A stretch of 64,000 nucleotides of DNA from Pseudoalteromonas caenipelagi (GCF_013140855.1 NZ_JABBPG010000002.1:620001-684000); one strand, 5' to 3'. Positions 1 through 9,119 are shown, numbered from the stretch's first letter. Made by a program: numbers and translations. Notes: a model not told the origin generated them from the sequence alone.

Positions 1-542
1 TGTAAGACTAAATTATCAGCAACATCAATTTCTTTATTTGCTAAGATCATAATATTGTCTATTAGATGATGTTATTAATCTCAAATCACACGAATTTTAT
101 ACTCGTGCAGTATTTCGTCTGTTTCAAAGCTAATGATATATGAGCTGGTTTTCATCCCTTTCACTTATACACTAGCCGTATAGCTATAAGGGATTTAGTG
201 TTCGTTCGAAATCCTATTTTTGATATTTTTGTCTTTAGGCACATTATCATATGCACTACTTTCTAATACTGGTAGTTATATATGTTCATAAATAATTTAC
301 TCGTTATTAGTCTCTTTTTTGTGAAAACTGGTCAAACTAGTGAGTACTAACTTAGTGTTTTATTGTGCTCCTCTGCTCTATTTCAAATGATTTAAAATTA
401 TACAAAGTAAGTTACCCAGTGGACCAAAATGATTATGGAAGGTAATAAAAGATCCAAAAAAAGAATATATTTGCTATCATTACGATAGAGAACACATCAT
501 ACAGATGTGTTGAAATAAACAAACTCAGCAACCTCAAAAAAA
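1..542. other. Gene-free left edge upstream of tus
   Basis: No confident gene. A minus-strand ATG at 48-50 opens a frame that runs off the left edge (MILANKEIDVADN...). It could be the start of a gene, but no Shine-Dalgarno is visible and only about 16 codons are seen. An 8-bp inverted repeat (AACACATC at 491-498, GATGTGTT at 504-511) lies just before tus and overlaps a Ter-like sequence described separately. The rest is AT-rich DNA in which I recognise nothing. Confidence 0.5.
504..520 (+). promoter_or_regulatory. Candidate Ter (Tus-binding) site upstream of tus
   Basis: The 17-mer GATGTGTTGAAATAAAC resembles the E. coli Ter core AGTATGTTGTAACTAAA (the TGTTG core and several downstream A positions match, but the critical C is absent). 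It also matches a second local sequence at 2697-2713 (minus) at 12 of 17 positions. It lies about 25 bp before the tus start, as TerB overlaps the tus promoter in E. coli. The orientation would stop forks moving leftwards from the origin. Found by eye; degenerate, so only a candidate. Confidence 0.3.
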
Positions 543-1430
543 ATGGATGATGTGTTCTTCATGAAAACCAAATTTTCTATTCGCTCGCAGTTCGACTTAC
601 TTTTTGAGCAACTGTCTCTGTTTTGTGATGAAATTCGTAACGCCGATATTATTAATACAATCTATTTTCAGTTACCTGAAATTACTAAAGAACATGAAGA
701 TAAAGCACCATCTTCAATTCATGTTAACAAAATAGCCGGGGATGATGCGATAAAAAGAATAGTAAGTGCTTACTTGGATTTATTCGTCGACAAAAAAGTC
801 AGTAGCAAAGTAATGCAACGACATCCAGGTCTTTTGAGTATTAATGACCCTAAAGGCCATCTCATGAAACGACTCAACTACGTTAATGAGGCAAAACAAA
901 AATTTAAAGACTTAATATTAGAAATTCCAAATAATGATGCACGTTTTGAGGCTGTTCACAATGCAATCCCATCACTTATAACGCTTGCCAGTTATCGAAA
1001 AATTCACAGTGAAAATGCTATACCATATTCAGTGCGATTTACCTGGATGACAAAGCATGCCACCCGAACGCTTTCAAAGGAAGCTGCATTAGATATGCTT
1101 TCTCGCTCATCAAATTATTCAAATCCACGAATGATAGACCAGCAATCTTGGCAAACTCTTGTTGAACAAGAAAAGCTGCGTGTTAGTAGTTTGACTGAAA
1201 AGAGTAAACTACGTATCCGGCGCCCAACACGCGTTTCTCCTGAAGTAAATGTACGATTCACTGCACAAAAACGTTACCATGTCAGTGCAGCATTACCTTT
1301 TATTCTTTTTAATCCACATCCAGAAACAAAATTGGGTGATCTACCCCATTACGAGAAAATAGAAAATCATCCAAGAAAACGGGCTTACAATTTTTTAGTA
1401 GATAGAATTTATTTAGAAAAGGTCGATTAA
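543..1430 (+). CDS. tus: Tus-like DNA replication terminus site-binding protein
   Basis: Tus binds Ter sites as a monomer and blocks the replicative helicase from one side. The 295-aa product (E. coli Tus is 309 aa) is collinear with Tus over most of its length. Recognisable blocks are RFEAVHNAIPSLITLASYR (E. coli RFEWVHRHLPGLITLNAYR), a KLRIRRPTRVSP block matching KLKIKRPVKVQP of the DNA-binding core, and a C-terminal RIYLEK resembling RLHLYV. The ATG at 561 (MKTKFSIRSQF) aligns better with the E. coli N-terminus than the ATG at 543, and neither has a clear Shine-Dalgarno. The gene converges on the initiator gene with a shared terminator between them. A tus gene beside a replication origin suggests fork arrest close to the origin, as in plasmids with one-way replication. 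Family assignment is from remembered sequence, not a search. Confidence 0.85.
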   Translation: MDDVFFMKTKFSIRSQFDLLFEQLSLFCDEIRNADIINTIYFQLPEITKEHEDKAPSSIHVNKIAGDDAIKRIVSAYLDLFVDKKVSSKVMQRHPGLLSINDPKGHLMKRLNYVNEAKQKFKDLILEIPNNDARFEAVHNAIPSLITLASYRKIHSENAIPYSVRFTWMTKHATRTLSKEAALDMLSRSSNYSNPRMIDQQSWQTLVEQEKLRVSSLTEKSKLRIRRPTRVSPEVNVRFTAQKRYHVSAALPFILFNPHPETKLGDLPHYEKIENHPRKRAYNFLVDRIYLEKVD

Positions 1431-1432
1431 AA

Positions 1433-1452
1433 AAAGCGCCAATTGGCGCTTT
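1433..1452. terminator. Bidirectional intrinsic terminator between tus and rep
   Basis: Perfect palindrome AAAGCGCCAATTGGCGCTTT with A- and T-rich flanks on both sides. It lies 2 bp after the tus stop and 2 bp after the rep stop, so it can end both convergent transcripts. Confidence 0.85.
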
Positions 1453-1454
1453 CT

Positions 1455-2669
1455 TTATTTTTTAACAATTTCTTCTAACGTATCTTCGTCTATCACTTCT
1501 GCATTTTCAACGATACGTTTTCCACCTTGAATTTCGATGCGCTTGTGATGTTTATTCAATGCTAAGATTTCCTCACAGAATTGCGCGGATGGATGCATCT
1601 CATATACATAGTCTATAATTTGCCCCGTTTTATCATCTTTAACATTTGTGATGCTATATTCAGATATCGCGCCTTTTTCGATTAGATCTTTCATCGTTGT
1701 CGTCATATCTCGACGCAATGCTTTAAGTTTATTCTCAGAAATATCATCAGTTGAGTAAATAGTGCCATATTTTTCCATAATGGATAGCAATCTAAAATGA
1801 TACGTTTTTCCGGGTGCAGCATAGCGCCACAAATGATACAAACGAAGCATCATCCAACGTGATAAGCCTCTTTTTAATTCCTGAGCACTATTAAAGTAGT
1901 ATCCTTTATACTCGAGATTATCAATCATGTTATGAACAAAAGCATTTAAACAGGCTACGCATTTAATATTGCCGCCCTGCCCTTTTTTGCCACTAAAATG
2001 CAAAGAAGATAAAAAGTTCATATTTGACTCATAGAACGAATCATCAATATCCGAATTTTTTGTATCAGTTGCCGAATATTTAAATGATAACTTCGAACCT
2101 TGTAAGGCTTCCAAAGATTCTTTAATTTGAGGATATGGCATGGATTGTCCAACAGCCTTAAGCTCTTGGGCTAACTCGTTCATTGAAAAGATAACCGCAT
2201 ATTGAATACCTGATTTGAAGTTTATCTTTACAATTTTTCCTTTAGAAGCAAGACGAATTAGAGCCCGCTCTACTTTTTCTTCTCTATCTGACGGCCAGAC
2301 AAGATACTCAACGTCATCCCCGTCCTTTTTTGTACTTACGACAGCAGGGGTAATTTTGATCTCACCTTCATACAAAATTCCATCGACTTTTTCGGATATT
2401 CGACGGGTAACTATCGTCTTTTTAGGAGCTTCTTCGAGTGGCAGCTTTTTGTGACCTGAACGTACAAATCTACCCCAAAGATCATAGTGATTAAAAGTAT
2501 TAGAATAAGCTCTTAAACCATGGGCTGCATTTTCAATTGATATACGAACATCTTTATTATCAGTGAATAACGCTAAACTCTCGTTATCAATAGCGCTTTC
2601 CACACCATGGATTTGCCCTCGCAACGAATCAGGTAGGTTATCTACCGAGATGTTCACCTTTCGGCTCAT
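1455..2669 (-). CDS. Iteron-type replication initiator protein (Rep)
   Basis: Likely initiator of this replicon: it would bind the GATC-containing iterons upstream of its start and melt the AT-rich region for helicase loading. The product is 404 aa if started at the ATG at 2669 (GGAAG 8 nt upstream); an in-frame TTG at 2684 would add five residues. The middle (about 130-330) reads like the tandem winged-helix modules of iteron plasmid initiators: a stretch with FSMNELAQEL, then PQIKESLEAL, then RWMMLRLYHLWRYA, then a second basic helical module (KLKALRRDMTTTMKDLIEKG). The terminus is lysine- and glutamate-rich. It is divergent from parA across the origin and convergent with tus. Because its promoter lies inside the iteron field, autoregulation is likely. 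I cannot name the Rep family with certainty; context carries much of the call. Confidence 0.82.
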   Translation of the reverse strand: MSRKVNISVDNLPDSLRGQIHGVESAIDNESLALFTDNKDVRISIENAAHGLRAYSNTFNHYDLWGRFVRSGHKKLPLEEAPKKTIVTRRISEKVDGILYEGEIKITPAVVSTKKDGDDVEYLVWPSDREEKVERALIRLASKGKIVKINFKSGIQYAVIFSMNELAQELKAVGQSMPYPQIKESLEALQGSKLSFKYSATDTKNSDIDDSFYESNMNFLSSLHFSGKKGQGGNIKCVACLNAFVHNMIDNLEYKGYYFNSAQELKRGLSRWMMLRLYHLWRYAAPGKTYHFRLLSIMEKYGTIYSTDDISENKLKALRRDMTTTMKDLIEKGAISEYSITNVKDDKTGQIIDYVYEMHPSAQFCEEILALNKHHKRIEIQGGKRIVENAEVIDEDTLEEIVKK

Positions 2670-2696
2670 TGTTCTTACTTCCAAAATATTATGACA

Positions 2697-2713
2697 GCTT
2701 ATAACAACATATT
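2697..2713 (-). promoter_or_regulatory. Candidate Ter site between rep and the iterons
   Basis: The minus strand reads AATATGTTGTTATAAGC, sharing ATGTTGT with the E. coli Ter core and 12 of 17 bases with the candidate at 504-520. Its orientation is opposite to that one: by analogy it would stop forks moving rightwards, that is, forks that have gone round the circle and are about to re-enter the origin. Degenerate, since the conserved C of Ter is missing. It also lies in the rep promoter region and could instead be part of that. Confidence 0.3.
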
Positions 2714-2738
2714 CATAAGCAAAAGTTAATGACTAAAG

Positions 2739-3163
2739 TTAGTAAAAATCTGATCTAAGCTCAATTTTTTATTTTAGATCACTTTTTTACTAAGTAATTT
2801 TTTTTCAGATCAAATTTATACTAACTAGTCTAATATAAAGTCAGTTTTCAGCTTTAATTTAGCTAAAATATCGCAATAACTAACTGATTTATGGGTGCTC
2901 TGTGTATAACTTGATATTTCCTTGGTATAGATCTGATCTAAACCAAGAAAAGATCTGATCTTTACTTACTTAGCCTTGAGTTCAATCACCTTTTTGTGGG
3001 TAACTTGCTGATTTTACTTAGTATAAATATGATCTAGCTAAACTTTTTTGTGGATAAACCTGTTAATAAGCTTGTTATAAAACGAAACGTGAAATAGAGC
3101 TTAGTAAAAGCTCGATCTGTCACTACGTATAGATCGGATCTTTACTGCGTATAATTGCGATCT
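2739..3163. repeat. Origin iteron array (18-bp, TTAGTAAAAATCTGATCT)
   Basis: Direct and inverted copies of an 18-mer of form TTRGTAnAAnnnnGATCT. Plus-strand copies: 2739-2756, 2922-2939, 3018-3035, 3101-3118, 3124-3141 and 3146-3163. Minus-strand copies: 2776-2793, 2807-2824, 2929-2946, 2951-2968 and 3131-3148. The sites at 2922/2929 and 3124/3131 overlap head to head, forming GATC-rich palindromes. Every copy ends in a Dam site (GATC), as do the iterons of Vibrio chromosome II. These are almost certainly initiator-binding sites because they lie directly upstream of rep and recur only in two other gene-free regions. Confidence 0.9.
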
Positions 3164-3274
3164 GATATCTATCACTTTATTTTTATAAAACAGCTAGTTA
3201 TACCTAATTTTTTGCCTCTTAGCCTTTATATACCTATATATTTAACCATACTTAATCTTAGTTTATTAATCTTA

Positions 3275-3289
3275 AGTTAGTAAAATTTC
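3275..3289 (+). repeat. Single GATC-less iteron relative upstream of parA
   Basis: AGTTAGTAAAATTTC matches the first 15 bases of the phased repeats at 12665-12773. It lacks the GATCT half of the true iteron. It lies about 80 bp before the parA start, where an operator for ParA or Rep could act. Confidence 0.45.
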
Positions 3290-3367
3290 AAATGTCTTTC
3301 ATTTTTATTGTTTACTACCAATTCAATGGACATTATAATGTTTGGTATCAAGTAAAGGATATCGTGT

Positions 3368-4597
3368 ATGTCAATTAATAACAAAGCACTATCAACATAT
3401 AGTCTTTTAAAAGCAACAGCTGAGGTTGCAGAGCAATCTCTTGAAGGGCGAATTCAACATTATCGAGCTCACCTTAAAACCGACGAAAAAGAGCTTAGAA
3501 CGTATACCCAAAAGGCCGCAGCAGATCTACTTGGTTGTAATAATAGAACTTTAAAAAGACGCCATGATCAAGGCGATTTTGACCACCTTAGTATTCAAAA
3601 GGGGGCAAATGGACATTATGCTTACACCCTATCCAATATTTTCGCTATGGCAGAAATAATGGGTGTTGATGCCGATCAAAGAAAAGAAGGCGATAAACTG
3701 CAAGTTATTGTTATCAATTCTCTCAAAGGTGGCTGCGGTAAAACAACCTCACTTGTAAACATCGCAGCAGCATTAGCCACAACAAATATTAAAAGATATC
3801 GTATTGGCATCATCGATTTAGATCCTCAAGGCTCATCTTCAAGTTTTTTCCCTTCTAATGATCCTGAACCCATCACGGTAGGTGATTTAATGCGAGATTG
3901 TATTGAGCTTGAACCAAACGAGACATGGCAAAGTGTCGTTTCTAATGCGTTTCAAACCACACACATCCCAAATATAAGGGTCTTGCCATCAGGGATGGAC
4001 GATTTTTACTTTGAACATGAAACTGCAACAGAACTAAAAGAAAGTTCTAGCTACGAGCAAACTCGTCACTATCATAAACTATATGAAAAAGTAATTGAGC
4101 CTGTAGAAAACGAGTTCGACATTATTCTAATAGATACAGCCCCATCGCTTAACTTTATGTTTTACAATGCATTAATGGCATCAACAGCGATGTTAATCCC
4201 GGTTCATCCAGAAGCGGTTGATTTTGACGCCAATAACAAATATCTGAAGCGTTTGGGCGAAATTTATCACACGGTTGCAGCACTTGGTCATGAAGGGTGG
4301 GATTTCATGCAATTTTTGGTGACAAACTATGTAAAAGGCAATCACTCACAAAGAGATATTGTTAAAGACGTACGTAGTGCATTTGGACGTCAGGTAATGA
4401 GTTACCCCATAAATCATAGCTCAGCTATTACAGCCAGCTCATCATCGTTTAATACCATTTTTGATCAAAAGACTTCTGACAGCCTAGCGAGTAGAGAGTC
4501 TTTGATCAAAGCACAGGAAAATATAAAAGACGTGGTTGATGAATTAGAAATGTTGATCCGCTCAAATTGGCCATCAACGCAATCATCACTGACGTAA
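3368..4597 (+). CDS. parA: ParA partition ATPase (P1-type, with N-terminal HTH)
   Basis: Walker-type ATPase that moves ParB-bound replicon copies over the nucleoid. The 409-aa length and an N-terminal DNA-binding region (about 44-75, TQKAAADLLGCNNRTLKRR) mark it as a type Ia, P1/F-like ParA that also represses its own operon. The deviant Walker A motif KGGCGKTT is at 120-127, the A' segment IIDLDPQGS around 145-153, and the Walker B-like IILIDTAPSL further on. The ATG at 3368 follows AAAGGA. It is divergent from rep across the origin and is followed by parB after 18 bp, presumably in one operon. Strong call from motifs and context. Confidence 0.95.
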   Translation: MSINNKALSTYSLLKATAEVAEQSLEGRIQHYRAHLKTDEKELRTYTQKAAADLLGCNNRTLKRRHDQGDFDHLSIQKGANGHYAYTLSNIFAMAEIMGVDADQRKEGDKLQVIVINSLKGGCGKTTSLVNIAAALATTNIKRYRIGIIDLDPQGSSSSFFPSNDPEPITVGDLMRDCIELEPNETWQSVVSNAFQTTHIPNIRVLPSGMDDFYFEHETATELKESSSYEQTRHYHKLYEKVIEPVENEFDIILIDTAPSLNFMFYNALMASTAMLIPVHPEAVDFDANNKYLKRLGEIYHTVAALGHEGWDFMQFLVTNYVKGNHSQRDIVKDVRSAFGRQVMSYPINHSSAITASSSSFNTIFDQKTSDSLASRESLIKAQENIKDVVDELEMLIRSNWPSTQSSLT

Positions 4598-4615
4598 GAA
4601 GAATAAGGTTAACTA

Positions 4616-5578
4616 ATGGCAAAGAAACGTAAAAATGACACTAGGCTCGATCCTTTCGCGTCTCCTGTTGAAGGTAGTAGTCTTGATGATTTACTAGATC
4701 AAGCAAAAGTTGGTGATGTGATCACGATGCCAGCTCCTAGTGATCCAAACAGAACGATCACCTTAACTTGTCACGTGATCAAGCATAAAGATATTGAGCT
4801 AAAAACCAAAGTTTATGGCCAAAACCGTCGTGAACAGTCCCTTTTAAACGAGCGCTCTGTAGCTGACATATTACCTGCAATAAAAAATGATAAGCGAAAC
4901 CTTCATCCGGCATTATGTTGGCAAAAAGACAATATTCATTGGGTACTGTCAGGATCTAGACGCAGAAAAGCCTGTTCATTAGCTGGGGCTGATTATGTAG
5001 TTTTAACCTCTAACGATTTTAATGAAAATGACGCTAAATTGCTGGCTGTCTCATCAGATCAGTACATAGCACCTAGTTTATGGGAATTAGGCCAAGCGTA
5101 TGCTGGTACGAAGCTTAAGCTTCAAGAACAGGGTAAAAAAGGGTCTTTTAGAGAAATCGCTGCTATAGAAGGTGTGTCTCATACCGCGATTGCAGATGCG
5201 ATAAAGGCTTACGAACAGATACCAAAAAATGTACTTAACCTTTACCCTACAGCAAACCATGTGGGCAGAGAGGCTGCAAAAAAGATCATAGAAGCGATTC
5301 AACAAGAGCCTGAGCTGTTCCAGCAAATGCTAAAAGAAGTACCGTCACAGCCCTTTATGGAAGAACAAATGAGTGACGAAAAGCGATCTTTGATGATCAC
5401 CAAGTACCTCACTACTTTTGAAGATAAATCTCACCGTAATGAGTCTTTGCTAGAAAGCGACTTTGTGAAAGTACAAAGAAGCCTAAAAAGTGGTGATGTG
5501 ACCATTAAGATTGATAATAGAGTGCTCACAGATAAGCGTTTAGAGCAGCTGCAAAAAATCCTTTCTAACTATAATTAA
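4616..5578 (+). CDS. parB: ParB-family centromere-binding protein
   Basis: Site-specific DNA-binding partner of ParA that loads at parS. The 320-aa protein has an N-terminal basic tail (MAKKRKNDTR), a ParB/Srx-like core (about 60-150, including SGSRRRKACSLAGADYVVL) and a central helix-turn-helix region (about 175-215, FREIAAIEGVSHTAIADAIKAYEQIP) as in P1-like ParB. The C-terminal part probably dimerises. AAGG precedes the ATG, and the gene lies 18 bp after parA. A long inverted repeat 5 bp downstream of the stop is a candidate parS. Confidence 0.93.
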   Translation: MAKKRKNDTRLDPFASPVEGSSLDDLLDQAKVGDVITMPAPSDPNRTITLTCHVIKHKDIELKTKVYGQNRREQSLLNERSVADILPAIKNDKRNLHPALCWQKDNIHWVLSGSRRRKACSLAGADYVVLTSNDFNENDAKLLAVSSDQYIAPSLWELGQAYAGTKLKLQEQGKKGSFREIAAIEGVSHTAIADAIKAYEQIPKNVLNLYPTANHVGREAAKKIIEAIQQEPELFQQMLKEVPSQPFMEEQMSDEKRSLMITKYLTTFEDKSHRNESLLESDFVKVQRSLKSGDVTIKIDNRVLTDKRLEQLQKILSNYN

Positions 5579-5583
5579 CAAAC

Positions 5584-5620
5584 ACCTGATCAAGTAGCTA
5601 AAATAACTACTTGGTCAGGT
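5584..5620. promoter_or_regulatory. Inverted repeat after parB, candidate parS centromere
   Basis: ACCTGATCAAGTAG (5584-5597) and CTACTTGGTCAGGT (5607-5620) form 14-bp arms with one mismatch around a 9-bp centre. No T-run follows (the next bases are AAAAGCTC), so it is a poor intrinsic terminator. P1 and related plasmids carry parS directly downstream of parB. It could also be a Rho-type or mRNA-stabilising hairpin. Confidence 0.45.
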
Positions 5621-5741
5621 AAAAGCTCAACCCCTTGTGCTCCAACCAGTTAAATTAAGCACTTTATTGCTTATCTACCCCTTTTGCTTACAAGCACAAT
5701 CCCATATACTGGGCGGATAAGTAAATTTTAGTATTGTGCTG

Positions 5742-8700
5742 ATGTCTACGCAGTTATCTAAAGAACAGTTATTTGCATTGTTTGAAGAAATTAAACAAGA
5801 GCAAGCCACTCAATTTCCACTTTCTGAGCGTTTTTTAAAGCAGTACTTTAATACGCAAATGCTCAGTAAAGCCAAAGAGTATCTGAAGGATTCGCAAATA
5901 AGCTTCTTAGAGCACAGCGAAGACTTTGCAAAGATTGATGCGCAAATCATTGGTAATCACGGTAATACGTTTTCACAACATATCAGTATCGAGCAAAAGT
6001 CTGCTGGTATAAGACTTGATGCGCAATGTACCTGCTCAAGCAATCCTAAATGTCGTCATATTGCAGCTGTTCTGCTTAAGTTAAAAATAGAGCATTCCGG
6101 CGGCTTTGGTGAATCCTATCTCGTCAATGACTGGTTTAATGAATTAGAGTTATTGCAGTCTCCGAAGTTGCATGAATCAGATAACGTATTGTTGTTTTCA
6201 CTCGAACCACATGGCCAAGAATTATTACTTTCACCCAAAATTAGCCCGTTTAGACCCGATGGCGAATATCCATTAGGACGGTCGCTAACGGAGCAGCAGC
6301 TTTCGAGCCAGCTGGCTCCTGCAGGCATTGCCGATGATGATTTTAGATTGTTTACCTGGGTTAGGTCCCAAAATACGCCAGGGCATTATGAACTGAGTGG
6401 AACATGGGGGTATGCAGCATTACAACAATTGCTAAACACCAACAGACTTTACTTTCAGAATAATCGTACGCCACTGAGCGCAGCTCATCAGCAAAGCCTT
6501 AAATTTGTATGGCAGCAAGAGATGGGGAACGTACAATTGCGGCCGCAATTGACCAACACCGAACAGTGGTTGCTGATAAAAACAGATCCCCCCTATTATT
6601 TGGATACTGAACGTATGTGTGTTGGGCCAATAAACTCAGAGCTTGATAGCAATGAAATAGCCCATTTGCAAACAATGCCGCCAGTTGCATCAGATCAACT
6701 TGAACAGGTATATCAGCGCTTCGCTCAGCTGTACTGTGCAGATGTAATAGAGCCTCCCAAGGGGATCGCTAACCTATCAGTGACTAAACGCCTGAGTAAC
6801 CGTTTGAGCGCGATTGATACCATAGATGGTCTGCGTCTAAAACTGAGCTGGGACAACACAGCTAAACTCTCAAAGGGAGATTTGGCGAAACAGCAAAAGC
6901 GTAGTGAACAGTTACTTTTAGGATTAGGGCTATCGTATAAAGATGGGCTGTTATGTTTACCCGTCGATAATGATCAAGCTTATCACTGGTTTAATAATGA
7001 AGTTCGCCCTCAATTGATTGCTAAAGGCTGGGATGTGGACGAAATATCCACGAATATGCCCGTTATTGAGCCTACAGTGTCACTGGCACTACGCAGAGAC
7101 AAGCATCATCACATTCTCGGCAAAGTGCAGTTTGGGGACAAAACGGTTTTGCTTGATTGGGATACTAGGCCTCGCAGTGAACTCAATGAACTGGCGAACA
7201 AATTTCAATATGTAAAAATTGCTGAGCAATCCTATGCTGTTGACAGTGCAACTTTTACCAAGTTGTTAAGCCTGAAATCTCGTTTTAGTTATTATTTGTC
7301 TAATAGTCAGTTTAAATTTCCTCTGTATTTCGCTAAAGAATTGTTTGCGTTAGAGAATATAACGATTAGCTGCGATGATACGCGCTTATTAAGCTATCTA
7401 GATGAATTACAAAACCCACGTGAAACCTCGAATGTTATTCCTGCAAGCACCAGTCAAACTTTTGTGCTGCGAGATTATCAAGAGCTAGGTGTAAATTGGC
7501 TTAAGTTTTTAAACCGTCATCAGCTTGGGGGTATTTTGGCTGACGATATGGGACTTGGCAAAACGTTGCAGGTTATCGCCTATTTCATTACGCAACATAA
7601 CACCTTGGTGAATACGCCCAGCCTAATTGTTTGTCCAACAAGTTTGGTTGGTAATTGGCAAAATGAATTTGCGCGTTTTGCACCACACCTGAGTTTAACG
7701 ACAGTGCATGGTAGTAACCGCGACGAAAGTCTTGCTCAAATACACAAAGCAAAGTTTATTTTAACCACTTACCCTGTGTTGAAAAGGGATTTGGCGCACT
7801 ACAAAGCGCTTGAGTTTGATTCTATCGTGCTTGATGAAGCGCAATACATTAAAAATGAATCTGCGCAAATTTCAAAATGTGTAAAGCAACTAAAAGCACA
7901 GTTCAAACTGTGTTTAAGCGGTACGCCGGTAGAAAATAATCTATTGGAGCTAAAATCACTGCTTGATTTTGTCATGCCCGATATTCTGGGGACAAGACAG
8001 CAGTTTAAACAGTATTTCCAGTATCCAATTGAAAAAGAGCAAAATAGAGAACGAGCAAAAGAGCTACACTCTGTCATCACTCCGTTCATTTTACGTCGCA
8101 CAAAGGCACAAGTTGTTCAAGAGCTACCTGACAAAACTGAGCTGGTAAAAGAGCTAGAGTTTTCACCTACTCAAGCCGAGCTTTATAGGAGTGTTCAACA
8201 ACAAGTGGAAGATAATTTAACGCACTTGTTTAAAGAGCAAGGTATGCAACGTAGCAAGTTAATGTTTTTAGACGCATTGTTGAAGCTTAGGCAAATTTGC
8301 TGCCACCCAACTTTGGTTGATGCCCAAAGTCAGGGCGAGAGCGCTAAATTCGAATGGTTGAGAGATCATCTGCCGATCATGCTTGAGCAAGGTAGAAAGG
8401 TGATTATTTTCAGTCAATTCACTAGTGTACTTGATTTAATTGCTCAGCAATGTGAGCAACAGCTGCTTTCTTTCACTATGTTGACAGGCCAAACACGTCA
8501 TCGAGATAAGGTAATTAGCGCATTTACAGATGGTCAATGTAATGTCTTTTTAATTAGTTTGAAAGCCGGTGGCACCGGACTAAATTTAACCCAAGCAGAT
8601 ACGGTTATTCATTTTGATCCTTGGTGGAACCCTGCTGTAGAAAATCAAGCCACAGATCGAGCTTACCGAATAGGACAAGACAAGCCTGTTTTTGTTTACA

Positions 8701-8843
8701 AACTGATCATGGCTAATTCTATTGAGCAAAAAGTGTTTAATATGCAAAAACAAAAACAAGCACTCGTAGATGCTTTATTTGAAGATAAGGGTATGAATTT
8801 AAATAACTTTGATGAAGAGCAAATGTTGTCGCTGTTACGTTAA
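5742..8843 (+). CDS. SNF2-family DNA helicase with SWIM zinc finger
   Basis: Swi2/Snf2-type ATP-dependent DNA translocase, about 1033 aa from the ATG at 5742 (an upstream GTG at 5736 is also in frame). An N-terminal SWIM finger is visible as CTCSSNPKCRH (C96, C98, C104, H106). A long linker of bacterial SNF2 type precedes the helicase core. Motif I is DDMGLGKT near 600-607, DEAQ is near 697, and the C-terminal lobe carries ISLKAGGTGLNLTQAD and QATDRAYRIGQ (near 968-980). Family members remodel nucleic acid-protein complexes or act in repair; the specific role here is unknown. It is monocistronic, between the parB inverted repeat and a strong terminator. Confidence 0.9.
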   Translation: MSTQLSKEQLFALFEEIKQEQATQFPLSERFLKQYFNTQMLSKAKEYLKDSQISFLEHSEDFAKIDAQIIGNHGNTFSQHISIEQKSAGIRLDAQCTCSSNPKCRHIAAVLLKLKIEHSGGFGESYLVNDWFNELELLQSPKLHESDNVLLFSLEPHGQELLLSPKISPFRPDGEYPLGRSLTEQQLSSQLAPAGIADDDFRLFTWVRSQNTPGHYELSGTWGYAALQQLLNTNRLYFQNNRTPLSAAHQQSLKFVWQQEMGNVQLRPQLTNTEQWLLIKTDPPYYLDTERMCVGPINSELDSNEIAHLQTMPPVASDQLEQVYQRFAQLYCADVIEPPKGIANLSVTKRLSNRLSAIDTIDGLRLKLSWDNTAKLSKGDLAKQQKRSEQLLLGLGLSYKDGLLCLPVDNDQAYHWFNNEVRPQLIAKGWDVDEISTNMPVIEPTVSLALRRDKHHHILGKVQFGDKTVLLDWDTRPRSELNELANKFQYVKIAEQSYAVDSATFTKLLSLKSRFSYYLSNSQFKFPLYFAKELFALENITISCDDTRLLSYLDELQNPRETSNVIPASTSQTFVLRDYQELGVNWLKFLNRHQLGGILADDMGLGKTLQVIAYFITQHNTLVNTPSLIVCPTSLVGNWQNEFARFAPHLSLTTVHGSNRDESLAQIHKAKFILTTYPVLKRDLAHYKALEFDSIVLDEAQYIKNESAQISKCVKQLKAQFKLCLSGTPVENNLLELKSLLDFVMPDILGTRQQFKQYFQYPIEKEQNRERAKELHSVITPFILRRTKAQVVQELPDKTELVKELEFSPTQAELYRSVQQQVEDNLTHLFKEQGMQRSKLMFLDALLKLRQICCHPTLVDAQSQGESAKFEWLRDHLPIMLEQGRKVIIFSQFTSVLDLIAQQCEQQLLSFTMLTGQTRHRDKVISAFTDGQCNVFLISLKAGGTGLNLTQADTVIHFDPWWNPAVENQATDRAYRIGQDKPVFVYKLIMANSIEQKVFNMQKQKQALVDALFEDKGMNLNNFDEEQMLSLLR

Positions 8844-8966
8844 AAAGAATGCGGAAGTAATTTATTTAATCTAATGTTGAACTAAACGTTTATCAGCGAG
8901 TCTATTATTATGCTTGTTGTAGCGATAAGCATTTGTTGATTCCCCCTTGATTACCATTTTGTAATA

Positions 8967-8990
8967 AAGCCAGCGAAAGCTGGCTTTTTT
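8967..8990 (+). terminator. Intrinsic terminator downstream of SNF2 gene
   Basis: AAGCCAGC-GAAA-GCTGGCTT followed by a T-run: an 8-bp stem with a GAAA tetraloop, about 125 bp after the SNF2 stop. Confidence 0.85.
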
Positions 8991-9119
8991 GTTTGTTAAG
9001 ATAGAAGCGCAGGTAATGCATTCCATATTTGCTCCATATTATGATGTTTAAATATCCATACTAAAACTTAATCACACTTACATTGTTAGGTCGGTTAATA
9101 TCAATAAGGATATATCATC

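Larger units (their letters stand above)
2739..3300. other. Replication origin of the secondary replicon
   Basis: The segment between rep and parA combines the iteron array, DnaA boxes in one orientation (TTATACACA at 2901-2909, TTACCCACA at 2995-3003 and TTATCCACA at 3049-3057, all read on the minus strand) and a very AT-rich stretch at about 3164-3300 suited to strand opening. This is the standard layout of an iteron-controlled origin. The exact unwinding site and direction of replication are not visible. Confidence 0.88.

Noticed and set aside
3069..3084. Third Ter-like sequence (CTTGTTATAAAAC)
   Set aside because: Matches only part of the local Ter-like consensus and lacks TGTTG; too weak to keep.
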